Source: Niastella populi
GTDB lineage: Bacteria; Bacteroidota; Bacteroidia; Chitinophagales; Chitinophagaceae
Reading direction: 5' to 3'
Assembly: GCF_002078015.1 (NCBI RefSeq)
Contig: NZ_LWBP01000201.1
Span: 1 to 64,000 of the forward strand
Length of the DNA stretch: 64,000 bases
Below the pieces are notes generated by a model that searched no databases, was not told the origin of the DNA, and saw only the letters and a program-made list of their open reading frames with translations. A program made the translations under genes and the position numbers. Shown piece by piece: positions 36,547 through 46,560 of this stretch; position 1 is the first letter of the stretch; every line of letters starts with the position of its first letter.

Positions 36547-37461
36547 TCATTTCACAAACCCCATCTCCACCAGCCACTCCTCACATAAGGTCGTCCACAA
36601 TTGAGTGGAACCGGGATTGTTACGCAGCGCAATGTTATGACCGCCCTGCGGAAAAACATGAAAACTGGTTGAAATATTCTTCTCCAGCAATGCCTGGTAA
36701 AAATACAGGCTGTTGCGCGGGTCAACACCTTTATCATTAAACGCACCCGCAATAAAACAGGGCGGCGTGGTTGATTTTACCTGTAACTCCATCGAATACT
36801 TATCCACCATTTCTTTCGACGGCGTTTTGCCCAATAAATTTTCCCGGCTTCCCTTATGCGTATATTGGCCCATGGTAATCACCGGTGAAACAAGGATGGT
36901 AAAATCGGGGCGAAACGATATCACATTGAGCGAATCGCCAATTGCGCTCACATCATCGGTAATATTTCCCAATGAAGCCGCCAGGTGTCCACCGGCCGAC
37001 ACCCCCATTATCCCGATCTTATCCGGTTGCAGATTCCACCTGGTTACATTAGCACGAATGACCCTGATGGCTCTTTGCGCATCCTGCAGGGGACCGGTTT
37101 CCGGTTTTGCCAGATCGGGTGAGTTAGGCAACCGGTAGTTCAACACAAAAGCGGCAATGCCCATTGTATTATACCATTTGGCCAGTTGAAAACCACTGAT
37201 CTGGTAGGATAAGTGATGATAACCGCCACCCGGACAAATGATCACCGCACATTGTTTATTCTCCTGCGCAGATGGAAAAAAGGCAAACATGCCCGGCACG
37301 CCCACCTGGTACACGCGTTCATTATTGATGCTATCTTTCAATCGCATGCCTTTCGTATTAGGCATTTTTCCCGAAGGCCACAAAGGAATAAACTCCTGCG
37401 CCTCTGATGCAATCGTGCTTAACAAAATCAAAAAAGTTAAGCAGCCAATCCTGTAATACAT
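36547..37461 (-). CDS. Exported alpha/beta-hydrolase esterase
   Basis: A 304-residue exported protein; the signal peptide MYYRIGCLTFLILLSTIASEAQ decides the start at 37461. The nucleophile motif GVSAGG lies near residue 152, the oxyanion region CPGGGYHHLSYQ near 76, the acid in NDKGVDP, and the histidine in GGHNIAL. This pattern fits the hormone-sensitive-lipase-like/acetyl-xylan-esterase group (Axe-type). In the pectin locus it probably removes acetyl or methyl esters; substrate is inferred. Confidence 0.87.
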   Translation of the reverse strand: MYYRIGCLTFLILLSTIASEAQEFIPLWPSGKMPNTKGMRLKDSINNERVYQVGVPGMFAFFPSAQENKQCAVIICPGGGYHHLSYQISGFQLAKWYNTMGIAAFVLNYRLPNSPDLAKPETGPLQDAQRAIRVIRANVTRWNLQPDKIGIMGVSAGGHLAASLGNITDDVSAIGDSLNVISFRPDFTILVSPVITMGQYTHKGSRENLLGKTPSKEMVDKYSMELQVKSTTPPCFIAGAFNDKGVDPRNSLYFYQALLEKNISTSFHVFPQGGHNIALRNNPGSTQLWTTLCEEWLVEMGFVK

Positions 37462-37506
37462 GCACAAAAATTTTGAAGCCAAGTTACATAACTTATTATG
37501 ATCATA

Positions 37507-37540
37507 AAGGTGTACCACGATGTAAAGACGTGGCACACTT
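37507..37540. repeat. Imperfect hairpin after the large pectinase gene
   Basis: Arms AAGGTGTACCACG (37507-37519) and CGTGGCACACTT (37529-37540) with a G/T-type imperfection, 24 bases after the stop of the 2085-residue protein gene. No T-tract. Member of the GTGGCACAC hairpin family. Confidence 0.6.
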
Positions 37541-37563
37541 CATTATAGTTGCCGGCAACGGTA

Positions 37564-40500
37564 TTATTGTTTTATAAATCGCAACATCACTTTATCAGAC
37601 AACCGCTCCAGTTCTACAAAATACATTCCGTTCGGCAGGTCGCTAATGTTAATAGTTGTGTAATTGGTAGCAGGCCTGCTGCGCCATACGCCCATTAAAC
37701 GGCCGCTTACATTGTAGATCCTTATATGCGCCGGCGTGTACAGTTTTGTATGAAAAATATTTACATAACTGCCGGCCGGGTTCGGATTGATCGTATACGT
37801 TCCGTACGCAATACCTGTCACCAGAACATTTAAACCGGCGGCGCCGTTGTTTTGTATCACCACATTGCCGTCATACGATCCTGCAGCCGATGCATTCAAC
37901 CTGATCATAAGGGATTTTGCCAATGTACTTCCGGTAGCAACTGTAAGCGCAGGAACCTGTGCAGCGGTATACCATGTTTTGCCGGTATCAGCTGACATTT
38001 CATATGCCGCAGGTGGTGTTACGGTAACAGTGCCGGCAACGTTCGTGACAGACAACTTAAATGTTTGCGCATCGGTTGGCCTGCCCACGGTTTGTGAGAA
38101 AATATTTAAAACCCCGCTTGTGGTAACCACCGGTATGTTACTAGCAGTGGTACCGGTTACCGCCACATTTTGAGTAATGGCGCCGGTGCTTTCATGGGTT
38201 ATATTACCGGCAGATGTGCCGGCTGCCGTTGCATTTAACCGAACCTGAATGGTTGTTGCGGCCACTACCCCATTTACTGCTATTAGCGTCAGCGGTGAGG
38301 CGTTGTCATACCAGGTTGTTCCGTTATTCGACACCTGGTAACCTGGGGGCGGCGTAATGATAATACCGGCCGAAAGGGCACTGCCCGATACGGAATATGT
38401 TTGTTCTACAGATGGTGTACCTGCGATATGCGAGAAGGCATTCAATGTACCGGCAGTTACGATAGCCGGTTCAGGCTCTTTGGTGGTAGTTCCCTTCACC
38501 ATCACATTCTTCAGCTTGGCATAACGGCCCGGGCTACCAGAACCCGTGCAATGGTAAATGCGGAAGAAAAGCGTATCGCCTGCCGGCAGCGTAACACCGG
38601 CTGACCCATTGATGAGCATCGCGTACACATCTGTAGTGCCGGCTGTCTGATTGCTCACATCCACCGCATTGGTAAACGTACCGCTGGTGCCGGGCGTAAC
38701 CGCCGTACCATTCTTTGCAACAACTTTTATTTCGGTTGAATCGGTTCTGAAACCCGATTGCGAATACACGACGGCCATTTTGGTTCCGCTCGAGGTATTG
38801 TAAAACGAGGTTGATAACAATATGGAATCGATGCGTAAAGTATACTTCGCATCTGCCACAATAGTGAATTGTTCATAATAAAGCCTGTTGAGCGTGCCCC
38901 CCGGCCCGCCGCCGGCGGTGGTCCATGAACCGGAGCCATCCGTTGACGAACCAAATGCCTGGCCATGCAATGCCGAATAAGCCGGTACGGCAGGCGCTGC
39001 GGCGCCATTTGAAATATAAAGGTTGTTAAACACAGGCATCGTTCCTACCACACCGGCAGCCCGCACATTGGCACTATCCTGGTTGTTCGTGGTAAACGGC
39101 CATTGCTCCAGCAATATGGCGCTGGTGTTCAGCGGGTCGGCCTGTACGGTTCCATTCACGGCCACATTCACACTATTCGCATTGGTTGATGAACAAACTA
39201 TATTTCCGCCGATGGCGCCAACCGCTGTACCGTTGAGACGTACATAAATATTGGTATTGGCCAGCACACCACCCGTTTGCGTAACTACGAGTGGCGAACT
39301 GCCGGTAAACCAGGTCGAATTATTCGACGATACTTCATAACCGGCAGGTGGTGTAACCGTAATGCCTGCTACCAGGTTCTCGCCGGCCAGCACGAACGAC
39401 TGCGCCGTTGAAGGCGTACCCAATCCCTGCAAAAAGCTGCCCAACACGCCCTGCACGGTAATGGTTGGTTTGCTGGTAACGAAAGCCGTATCTGATGTAG
39501 TGCTGGTATAACCGTTCTTCGACAGGCGAACGATATAATAATAGGTTTGTCCGGGCGGCGGAACACTTTCTGAAAAACTAAAATTACAGGCTGAGTCCTC
39601 GGTGCTTACCTGTGTATTTATTTTTGTGAAGCTGGTTTTATCGTTGCTGCGGTACAGATCGCAGGTGATACCACTCATTGGCCACGACAGGTTCCAGGTA
39701 AGGATTGTATTACCCGCACTTTTCTTTGCTATCAGGTTGGAAGCGGAAAGCTCCGGCGTAAAGGGAGCACTCAGTTCTGCCCATGTTGCGTAGGGGTTCC
39801 AGGTTGCCATGGCAGGCGTATTCGCATTTACAAACACCGTATCGTTGTTGTAATACTTAACCGCATCGGCAGCGGTAAGCTGTTTTGTCCACGCTAAACG
39901 GCCGCTGACATTTACCGGCGTGCCGTCATAATTTTTTGAGTTGTATTCGCCATACGTAATATAACCGGTATTGGTACCCGCATCCCAGGCGCTCCAGCCT
40001 TCCGCTTTAACGGTTGATCCCATTTGGGTATTCAGGAAAACGGTCTTGTTACGTGATTTAGCCGCATCGGCGGTACCGGCATCATTTTGCCAGGGCCGGC
40101 CAAGGGAATACAACGTAAAGCCCCGGTTCTTTGTGATCTTACAATCGCGGAATACGTAGCCATAACCAGATTCAGCTTTGGTGTTCACGGCTGTCACATA
40201 GCCGCCGGCAGCGTTATCGAGCCGGGTGCGCGGATAAATGATACAGGTATCGAAAATGATGGTGGATGAACCGAACAGGAAATCGGTATTGCCGTCGACA
40301 TAACAATTTTTGAAATAACATCTTGTTCCTTTCACGTTACCTCCATAATAAGTGTCCTGCCCACCATTCATGCGGCAATTATAAAATACCACCCGGTCGC
40401 TGGTGGTATATACCGCTACCGCCTGTGGGCCATCGCCCGGCGCCGGCACCGCTGCATTGGCATTGATACCATAACCGGTGGCATTTTCAATTGACAGGTT

Positions 40501-43500
40501 CATGAACATTACATCGGGCGCATTGATGATCACCGTACCACAGGTAGATGTTCCATAGGTACCACCGGCGGGATTCGCTTTACCCGAATAATTATCGTAT
40601 GAAATGATCGTTTCTGCCAGGCTCTCCCCTACCAGTTGCATGAATGGTTTATTACCGGGTATTGTTACCGTTTCAACATACTTGCCTTTCCTGATATAGA
40701 TCGTATAAGGAGCTGTTTGCGCTGTTGGCGCCGCATTGATAGCCGCCTGTATGCTGGTATACTGGCCGCTGCCATCTTTAGCCACAACCGCTTTTGTACC
40801 AGCCGGCGGTGTGCTGCCCGCAGGCACCGTATTTCCGCTTACGGCAACATTAACAGTTGTTGCACCGGCGCTGCTTACCACTATGCTGCCGATGTAAGAA
40901 CCGGTTGCGGCAGCGTTCAGCCGAACCAAAACAGCAGTGCCTGAAACAGTGCCGCCAGTGGGCGTTAACATAACTGCCGACGTGCTCCAGTTGGTTCCGT
41001 TATTAACAGATAGTTCATAACCGGCTGGTGGCGTAAGCGTAATATTACCGGTAAGGCTGGTGCCCGATACCGTTATGGTTTGGGAAGTTGCAGGTGAACC
41101 GACCGTTTGGGAAAAAGCGGTGAGCGTACCGGTAGCGCTGACGGCCGGCGCCGGCGTGGTGCTTTCATCGATCACCACATTTGCCGATACAGCGGTTGCC
41201 GAATAGTTATATGCCTTGTCGGCAGTAAATATATAGTAGTAATATCTTGTCGATGACAGCAAAGCAGGGTCGGTATCAGTATAGGTATTATTTGTTCCCA
41301 AATAAACCACCTGGTAGCCGGCGCCCATTGTATTGCCAACAATATAAACCCCGTTGGCATTGGGCACAGGTGCGGTAGACGATGTACTGCGCACTACTAC
41401 ATACCCCCCACCATCAACGCCGGAGGCCGGGGCCGTCCAATCGATTTTTATCGTATTGTTATTGACGTTACCGGCGGCAACGGGTGAAGTGGCGGCATCG
41501 GGTGCGGTTGCATCCAACGCATTACCGGCATATACTACAAAATCATCGATATCGAAAAATGGCGGCTGCGGGTTACTTGTTTTTATACCTGCATAGGTGC
41601 TCGTTGGCATACCGGAAGGGGTTGTAAGCGTTCCCGAGAAAAAATACCAGGTGCCCGGTGTGGTGGCTGCGCTCAATGAGGCCGTGGTTGTTGAACCGCT
41701 TGAATTGGTTCCCCCGGTTGAGCCGGCTATAGTTGCCCAGGCGCTCAGGACAGTTGTACTGGTCAATGCAGCCGGCGCGCGGTACCAGAACTGCACTACG
41801 TATGAAGTAGACGGCGCCAACGGCGTAGTAGTGCATACCGGTGAAAATATATATTTATTACTTGAACTGGCCTGGTTATAATGCAGGAATTTATCGCCTG
41901 TTCTCGCATCGGTCGATGCAATACTCCATGCGGCCGATACTTCCCATTGTGTGGTTGACGTATGTGATGTAACCGTTGTATACGACCCGTCGTTCTGCTT
42001 TTCAAAACCGCCATCCATATCGGCATTAAAACCAAAACCATTAAGATAAGTGGCAAACAGGCCGTTCACCGGCAGGCTGGTGGTAGCGGCGCCGGCGCTT
42101 ACATGTGTGATATTACCGGCGTACGTGCCCTGGGCGGTTGCATTCAAACGCACCCTGATGGTGGTACTGTTTAATGTACCGGCTGTGGGTGTCAATACGA
42201 TAGGGCTGGTACTGCCATACCAGGTGATGCCATCGGTTGACAGTTCATAGGAAGCCGGGGGCGTAATGCTTACATTTCCGGTAAGGTTGTAACCGGCCAC
42301 TGTATAGGTTTGTACATCAGATGGACCGGCCGATGTTTGTGAAAAATACCCGATCGTTCCACCCACTGCAATGGCGGGGTCGGTATTCACCACGCCATTC
42401 AGATAATTCTCGAGCATCGTATACCCGGTGCCGTCGTAAGTATTTCTGTCGGCCGCATCATTGGGGTTCAAATTATTACTCAGCTCCCAGCTGTCGGGCA
42501 TACCATCATGGTCTGTATCTACCGGTGCTGCAGTACTGTTCAGCGTGGGCCATGCATTCACGGTTAAGTTATAAGGAGTACCATGCGGATAGCCGCCCTG
42601 TACATCTATTATACGGCCTGTTCTGTTGCGTACGTCGTTTACGATGCGCTGATCGAGCGTATCGCGGCGGGGCAAAGTGGCGCCTGCCCCCTGTAGAACA
42701 GATTCAAATGCATCGGTAGCAGCCTGTGTGGTTACCGTATAACCCAGGTCGAATGGAGTAAGCGTTTTTACCAGCGCGGTATCACTGGCGGTGGTTTGCA
42801 TGGTTACGCCCGACCAGTTGTTATTGGTATTTTGGGTAGAGCCATCGACATAATTCCCATTCACATGCCATTTGCCATAATCGATCGCATCTGTTTTGCT
42901 GGGGTTGCAAATGCGGTACTTGACACCAGACCCGGTATTGGGCCCCCACTTGTAATAATTGTTCACTACATTATAATTACCGCCTTCGCCGCCATATACG
43001 GTATTGATACCCCAGTTATACAACACGTTGTTGCGGTAGTCGACATTCTCAATACCTATGGTGCTGGGGGTATAGGTTCCTATGCCTGAAAAACGGGGAT
43101 TGCGGTTGCGGCAGGCAGCATACAGGTTGTGATGAATAGTAGCTCTTTTACTGCCCTGGATACCACCGTAACCGTGTTGTTCATAATCGGTATCGCCGGT
43201 TTCCCAGTGATAGCTATAGTTCAGCGGTTCGGTTATAAAGCACCATTGTATGGTAAGGTTATCGCCACGGTAAATAGTAAGTGCTTCATCGGCGCTCCAG
43301 CTGATACTGCAATGATCGATGATGATATTATTGGCGCCCAATGCGCCAAATGCGTCATCGCCGCCACTTCCATCGACAGGGTTTCCCTGCGCATCTGTTT
43401 TTTTCTGGTTCTTATCGCCAAGGCGGAACCGGATGTGCCGTACGATCACATTATCGCCACCGATAGATACCGGGTGATCGGCGATACAAATGCCATCACC

Positions 43501-43821
43501 CGGCGCTGTTTGTCCGGCAATGGTGGTATTCGCCCTTATACTCAGTTTTGAATTGAGGTGAATGGTACCCGATACCCTGAACACCACCGTACGATACGTT
43601 GCCGTGGCAGACAAGGCATAACGCAGACTGCCGGGATTGTTATCATCGTTCAGGTTGGTGACCTCAAAAACGGTAGTTGGCGTAGAAGCCGTACCGCGGC
43701 CACCGGTGGTGAACATGCCGGCCCCTTCGGCGCCCGGAAACGCAGGTTGTTGCGCCCGGGTTGTAACCAGCGTGAACATTAAAGAAAACAGTGCAATGGC
43801 ACAGCGGGTAAAGTTTCGCAT
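37564..43821 (-). CDS. Secreted multidomain pectate lyase / pectin methylesterase with T9SS signal
   Basis: A 2085-residue protein; ATG 43821 follows a TTG two codons upstream. In order: signal peptide (1-24); PL1-type pectate lyase beta-helix (about 25-480; IAGQTAPGDGICIADHP, IIIDHCSISWSADEA); carbohydrate-binding-like jelly-roll (about 595-770); Fn3 (about 780-885); pectinesterase CE8 (about 1010-1330; QAVAVY, GGQDTYYG, DFLFGSS, SLGRPW, all catalytic motifs); Fn3-like (about 1345-1445); a second jelly-roll (about 1570-1780); and a type IX secretion C-terminal domain (about 2010-2085; INPNPAGSYVNI, LPNGMYFVEL). Five about 100-residue repeats (FSQT..G.PS..QT, TPPAGYE.S) separate these parts. 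It would demethylate and cut homogalacturonan at the cell surface. Confidence 0.93.
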   Translation of the reverse strand: MRNFTRCAIALFSLMFTLVTTRAQQPAFPGAEGAGMFTTGGRGTASTPTTVFEVTNLNDDNNPGSLRYALSATATYRTVVFRVSGTIHLNSKLSIRANTTIAGQTAPGDGICIADHPVSIGGDNVIVRHIRFRLGDKNQKKTDAQGNPVDGSGGDDAFGALGANNIIIDHCSISWSADEALTIYRGDNLTIQWCFITEPLNYSYHWETGDTDYEQHGYGGIQGSKRATIHHNLYAACRNRNPRFSGIGTYTPSTIGIENVDYRNNVLYNWGINTVYGGEGGNYNVVNNYYKWGPNTGSGVKYRICNPSKTDAIDYGKWHVNGNYVDGSTQNTNNNWSGVTMQTTASDTALVKTLTPFDLGYTVTTQAATDAFESVLQGAGATLPRRDTLDQRIVNDVRNRTGRIIDVQGGYPHGTPYNLTVNAWPTLNSTAAPVDTDHDGMPDSWELSNNLNPNDAADRNTYDGTGYTMLENYLNGVVNTDPAIAVGGTIGYFSQTSAGPSDVQTYTVAGYNLTGNVSITPPASYELSTDGITWYGSTSPIVLTPTAGTLNSTTIRVRLNATAQGTYAGNITHVSAGAATTSLPVNGLFATYLNGFGFNADMDGGFEKQNDGSYTTVTSHTSTTQWEVSAAWSIASTDARTGDKFLHYNQASSSNKYIFSPVCTTTPLAPSTSYVVQFWYRAPAALTSTTVLSAWATIAGSTGGTNSSGSTTTASLSAATTPGTWYFFSGTLTTPSGMPTSTYAGIKTSNPQPPFFDIDDFVVYAGNALDATAPDAATSPVAAGNVNNNTIKIDWTAPASGVDGGGYVVVRSTSSTAPVPNANGVYIVGNTMGAGYQVVYLGTNNTYTDTDPALLSSTRYYYYIFTADKAYNYSATAVSANVVIDESTTPAPAVSATGTLTAFSQTVGSPATSQTITVSGTSLTGNITLTPPAGYELSVNNGTNWSTSAVMLTPTGGTVSGTAVLVRLNAAATGSYIGSIVVSSAGATTVNVAVSGNTVPAGSTPPAGTKAVVAKDGSGQYTSIQAAINAAPTAQTAPYTIYIRKGKYVETVTIPGNKPFMQLVGESLAETIISYDNYSGKANPAGGTYGTSTCGTVIINAPDVMFMNLSIENATGYGINANAAVPAPGDGPQAVAVYTTSDRVVFYNCRMNGGQDTYYGGNVKGTRCYFKNCYVDGNTDFLFGSSTIIFDTCIIYPRTRLDNAAGGYVTAVNTKAESGYGYVFRDCKITKNRGFTLYSLGRPWQNDAGTADAAKSRNKTVFLNTQMGSTVKAEGWSAWDAGTNTGYITYGEYNSKNYDGTPVNVSGRLAWTKQLTAADAVKYYNNDTVFVNANTPAMATWNPYATWAELSAPFTPELSASNLIAKKSAGNTILTWNLSWPMSGITCDLYRSNDKTSFTKINTQVSTEDSACNFSFSESVPPPGQTYYYIVRLSKNGYTSTTSDTAFVTSKPTITVQGVLGSFLQGLGTPSTAQSFVLAGENLVAGITVTPPAGYEVSSNNSTWFTGSSPLVVTQTGGVLANTNIYVRLNGTAVGAIGGNIVCSSTNANSVNVAVNGTVQADPLNTSAILLEQWPFTTNNQDSANVRAAGVVGTMPVFNNLYISNGAAAPAVPAYSALHGQAFGSSTDGSGSWTTAGGGPGGTLNRLYYEQFTIVADAKYTLRIDSILLSTSFYNTSSGTKMAVVYSQSGFRTDSTEIKVVAKNGTAVTPGTSGTFTNAVDVSNQTAGTTDVYAMLINGSAGVTLPAGDTLFFRIYHCTGSGSPGRYAKLKNVMVKGTTTKEPEPAIVTAGTLNAFSHIAGTPSVEQTYSVSGSALSAGIIITPPPGYQVSNNGTTWYDNASPLTLIAVNGVVAATTIQVRLNATAAGTSAGNITHESTGAITQNVAVTGTTASNIPVVTTSGVLNIFSQTVGRPTDAQTFKLSVTNVAGTVTVTPPAAYEMSADTGKTWYTAAQVPALTVATGSTLAKSLMIRLNASAAGSYDGNVVIQNNGAAGLNVLVTGIAYGTYTINPNPAGSYVNIFHTKLYTPAHIRIYNVSGRLMGVWRSRPATNYTTINISDLPNGMYFVELERLSDKVMLRFIKQ

Positions 43822-44167
43822 AAGCAAACGTTAGTTGGTGAATGGTCAATGGTGAATGGTGAATTCGCACCTTCAACATCACACATGATTTAATTTTCAA
43901 ATCAATATTTTTGAACAAAAGATCATTGCAGGGTAACCGGCAATCGTGAATCGTGTAATGCTCAATTTCATGGCCGCTTAATTAATTTCACGCTACTAAA
44001 AACGCAATAATCCCAGGCAAGCTTGCCACATCTGCATTGTATGCCTGCAACTGAAGCTATGCTTCATTCACAATTAATCCCGCTCTGCGGCATTAGCATA
44101 TCAGCACATTAGCACATTAGCTAATTAGTACATTGCATTCATGTATTCGTACAGCTGTAAACTGACC
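43822..44167. repeat. Gap before the large pectinase gene
   Basis: It contains GGTGAATGGTCAATGGTGAA words (43837-43865), an unremarkable AT-rich centre, and CATTAGCACATTAGCTAATT words (44090-44140) near the stop of the acetylesterase gene. No gene is supported. Confidence 0.6.
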
Positions 44168-44902
44168 TTACTTTCTGATCCTTTCGGCAAGGACGAGGTG
44201 TAAACTCCGGATGTTCTTCAAAACGATCTGTGCAATGATACGCGCGCCTAACTCATTGAAATGCGTATTATCTTCTTTTCCTTTAGGATAGTTGGGATGT
44301 TCATCGGGGGCCAGGTGGTTAAACAGGAGTTTTGACCGATCTACTCCCCATTGCTGAAACAAGGCCTGCGCTTCTTTATCAAGATCGATCAACGGTACAT
44401 TATTTTCTTTAGCCACATCACGTACGATCTGAGCGTACACATCGTGCGTTCCAACTATATGACCGGTTGAATCGAAATTGCGGCGCGCCACCGGCGTCAG
44501 CAGCACCGGGCTGGCTTTCTTACTACGGGTATCTGCGATATATTTCACCAGGTTCGCCCTGAACTGGTCTTCCGTGGTATAACTTTTCTTTGTTTTTACT
44601 TCGTCATTATGACCAAACTGAATAAATACATAATCGCCTTCCTGCATGTTGGCCACTACCGGCGCCCAGCGATTTTCCTCCATGAAAGTTCTTGTGCTGC
44701 GGCCGTTCTGCGCGCGGTTATCGACCGTTACGGTAGAATCGAAAAAATAAACAAAAGGCATGCCCCAGCCATTTTCAGGATACGTACGCTCCGCTTTATT
44801 CGACATGGTTGAATCGCCTATAAGCCACACCGTGATCTTCTTTTTGGGTGGCAGGGCGAATGCTGCCAGTATCATTGACCCTATGAATAATATCCTGTTC
44901 AT
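44168..44902 (-). CDS. Rhamnogalacturonan acetylesterase (SGNH hydrolase)
   Basis: A 244-residue exported GDSL/SGNH esterase of the CE12 type. ATG 44902 gives MNRILFIGSMILAAFALPP as signal sequence. Block I is WLIGDSTMSNK (Ser nucleophile), block II NGRSTRTFMEENRW, block III FIQFGHNDEVK (Asn) and block V EDNTHFNELGA (Asp-His). It removes acetyl groups from rhamnogalacturonan I. It lies between the pectate lyase and the large pectinase genes. Length is normal for the family. Confidence 0.92.
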   Translation of the reverse strand: MNRILFIGSMILAAFALPPKKKITVWLIGDSTMSNKAERTYPENGWGMPFVYFFDSTVTVDNRAQNGRSTRTFMEENRWAPVVANMQEGDYVFIQFGHNDEVKTKKSYTTEDQFRANLVKYIADTRSKKASPVLLTPVARRNFDSTGHIVGTHDVYAQIVRDVAKENNVPLIDLDKEAQALFQQWGVDRSKLLFNHLAPDEHPNYPKGKEDNTHFNELGARIIAQIVLKNIRSLHLVLAERIRK

Positions 44903-45105
44903 TAGTTCTTGTTTATAATTTGTCAACTGCCTGCGGTCGTGAAACGTGAAACGGCTAACGGCAAACGTGAAATGCTCTTACCTCATGATTCGCCATTAAA
45001 CGCTCACATCGCTACTTCCAGCCTTCACCTCCCACTTCTTACTTCAGCCTTCCCTTTATCAACTCTATTAACCCTATCAACTTGTAAACTCGTCAACTCC
45101 CCGAT
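44903..45105. repeat. Gap between the acetylesterase and pectate lyase genes
   Basis: It contains GTGAAACGTGAAACGG and GGCAAACGTGAAATG words (44937-44975) and a run of ATCAACT/GTCAACTC words (45056-45102). No gene. Confidence 0.6.
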
Positions 45106-46500
45106 CTACTTAACCAACCCATTCACATACATTTCTATATTGGTATATTGCTTTTCCAAAGTGCAGATTGCAGCATCTGCCGCATCCCCGGGGTTCAACC
45201 CATTCGCCGTTTCCCATTCATCGGGCATCCCGTCCTGGTCTTTATCGGGTAATGCCGGGGTCGCATTCAAAGCCGGCCAGGCATTTACGGTAGCTTCGTA
45301 TGGTGTACCATGCGGGTAGCCACCCTGCACATCTATAAAACGGCCTTTCCGGTGTTTTACATCATCGATGATGCGTTCGTCGAGCGTATCGCGTTTGGGT
45401 AAACTGCAACCCACCTGTTTCAAGACCAGTTCAAAGGCTTCTTTGGCCGGCTGGGTGGTTACCGGTACAGTTGAAAATGGCGCTGTTGCTTTTGCCTGTG
45501 CGGGGTCATCAACGTTTTTACCGCCCATGCGTACCCCCAGCCAGTTGTTACTGCTTACCTCCTGCGATCCATCGACATAGTTTCCATCTACAAACCATTT
45601 TCCATATGCGATCTTTGGTGGTTTGCTCCAGGGGTTCACTACCTGGTACTTTACATTCTTCTTTGTTTCAGGTCCGCAGCGATAATAATTGTTCACGATA
45701 TTATAGTTACCGCCTTCGCCGGCATAGGCATTGTTGCCGCCCCAGTTATAGATGACGTTGTTCCTGAAATCGACATTTTCTTCGGGGCTGTTTCTTATGC
45801 CATCGAAACGCGGATTGCGGCTGTTGCAGTGCGCAAAAAGATTATGATGGGCCGAGGTATGTTTTCCACCCCAGATGCCGCCATAGCCATGCCGCTCAAA
45901 ATCCTTATCGCCTGTTTCAAAATGATAACTGTAGTTCAAAGGCTCTGCAATGAGGTTCCATTGTAAAGTGGTGCTATCGCCATTGTAAACGGAGAACGCT
46001 TCATCGGTGCTCCAGCTCATGGAGCAATGATCGATGACAATGTTCTTACGGCGGCTGCCGCCAAATGCGTCGTCACCGCCACCGCCATCGACCATGCCTT
46101 TGTTTTGATTTTTATCGCCCATGCGAAAGCGCAGGTAGCGCACAATGATATTGTCACCGCTTAAACCTACGGGATGATCGGCCAGGCAAATACCATCGCC
46201 GGGCGCTGTTTGCCCGGCGATGGTAACATTACCCTTTATTTCAAGTTTCGATTGTAAATGAATGGTGCCCGATACGGCGAATACAATTATACGCGGCTCT
46301 TTTGCCTGAACGGCTTTTCTAAAACTGCCCGGGCCATCGTCGTTCAGCGTATTCACGACTATCACCCTGCCCCCTCGCCCGCCCGTTGTATACCGGCCAA
46401 AGCCTTCAGCGCCGGGAAAGGCAATGGGTTGGGCAATTGCTGAAAACAATATAAACTGTAAGGATATTGTTAAAAAGATATAGTGCATTCTTTTCTTCAT
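45106..46500 (-). CDS. Pectate lyase (PL1-type)
   Basis: A 464-residue exported protein with a signal peptide ending SAIAQ. It is a right-handed beta-helix paralogous to residues 25-480 of the large pectinase downstream (shared PGAEGFGRYTTGGRGG, TIAGQTAPGDGICLADHP, IVIDHCSMSWSTDEA, NPRFDGIRN). It cleaves polygalacturonate by beta-elimination with Ca2+. It has no type IX C-terminal domain, so it probably stays in the periplasm. Between acetylesterase and DUF5123-like lipoprotein. Confidence 0.9.
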   Translation of the reverse strand: MKKRMHYIFLTISLQFILFSAIAQPIAFPGAEGFGRYTTGGRGGRVIVVNTLNDDGPGSFRKAVQAKEPRIIVFAVSGTIHLQSKLEIKGNVTIAGQTAPGDGICLADHPVGLSGDNIIVRYLRFRMGDKNQNKGMVDGGGGDDAFGGSRRKNIVIDHCSMSWSTDEAFSVYNGDSTTLQWNLIAEPLNYSYHFETGDKDFERHGYGGIWGGKHTSAHHNLFAHCNSRNPRFDGIRNSPEENVDFRNNVIYNWGGNNAYAGEGGNYNIVNNYYRCGPETKKNVKYQVVNPWSKPPKIAYGKWFVDGNYVDGSQEVSSNNWLGVRMGGKNVDDPAQAKATAPFSTVPVTTQPAKEAFELVLKQVGCSLPKRDTLDERIIDDVKHRKGRFIDVQGGYPHGTPYEATVNAWPALNATPALPDKDQDGMPDEWETANGLNPGDAADAAICTLEKQYTNIEMYVNGLVK

Positions 46501-46560
46501 AATGTATCGATGCGATTCAGTTGAACCGCGTTTTTATTGCATCTGCAGCTTCGCTTACAG

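Noticed and set aside
37548-37560. Third LacI-type operator
   Set aside because: GTTGCCGGCAAC is palindromic but lies 3' of the large pectinase gene, lacks the ATCGTT arms and resembles the CCGG repeat words.
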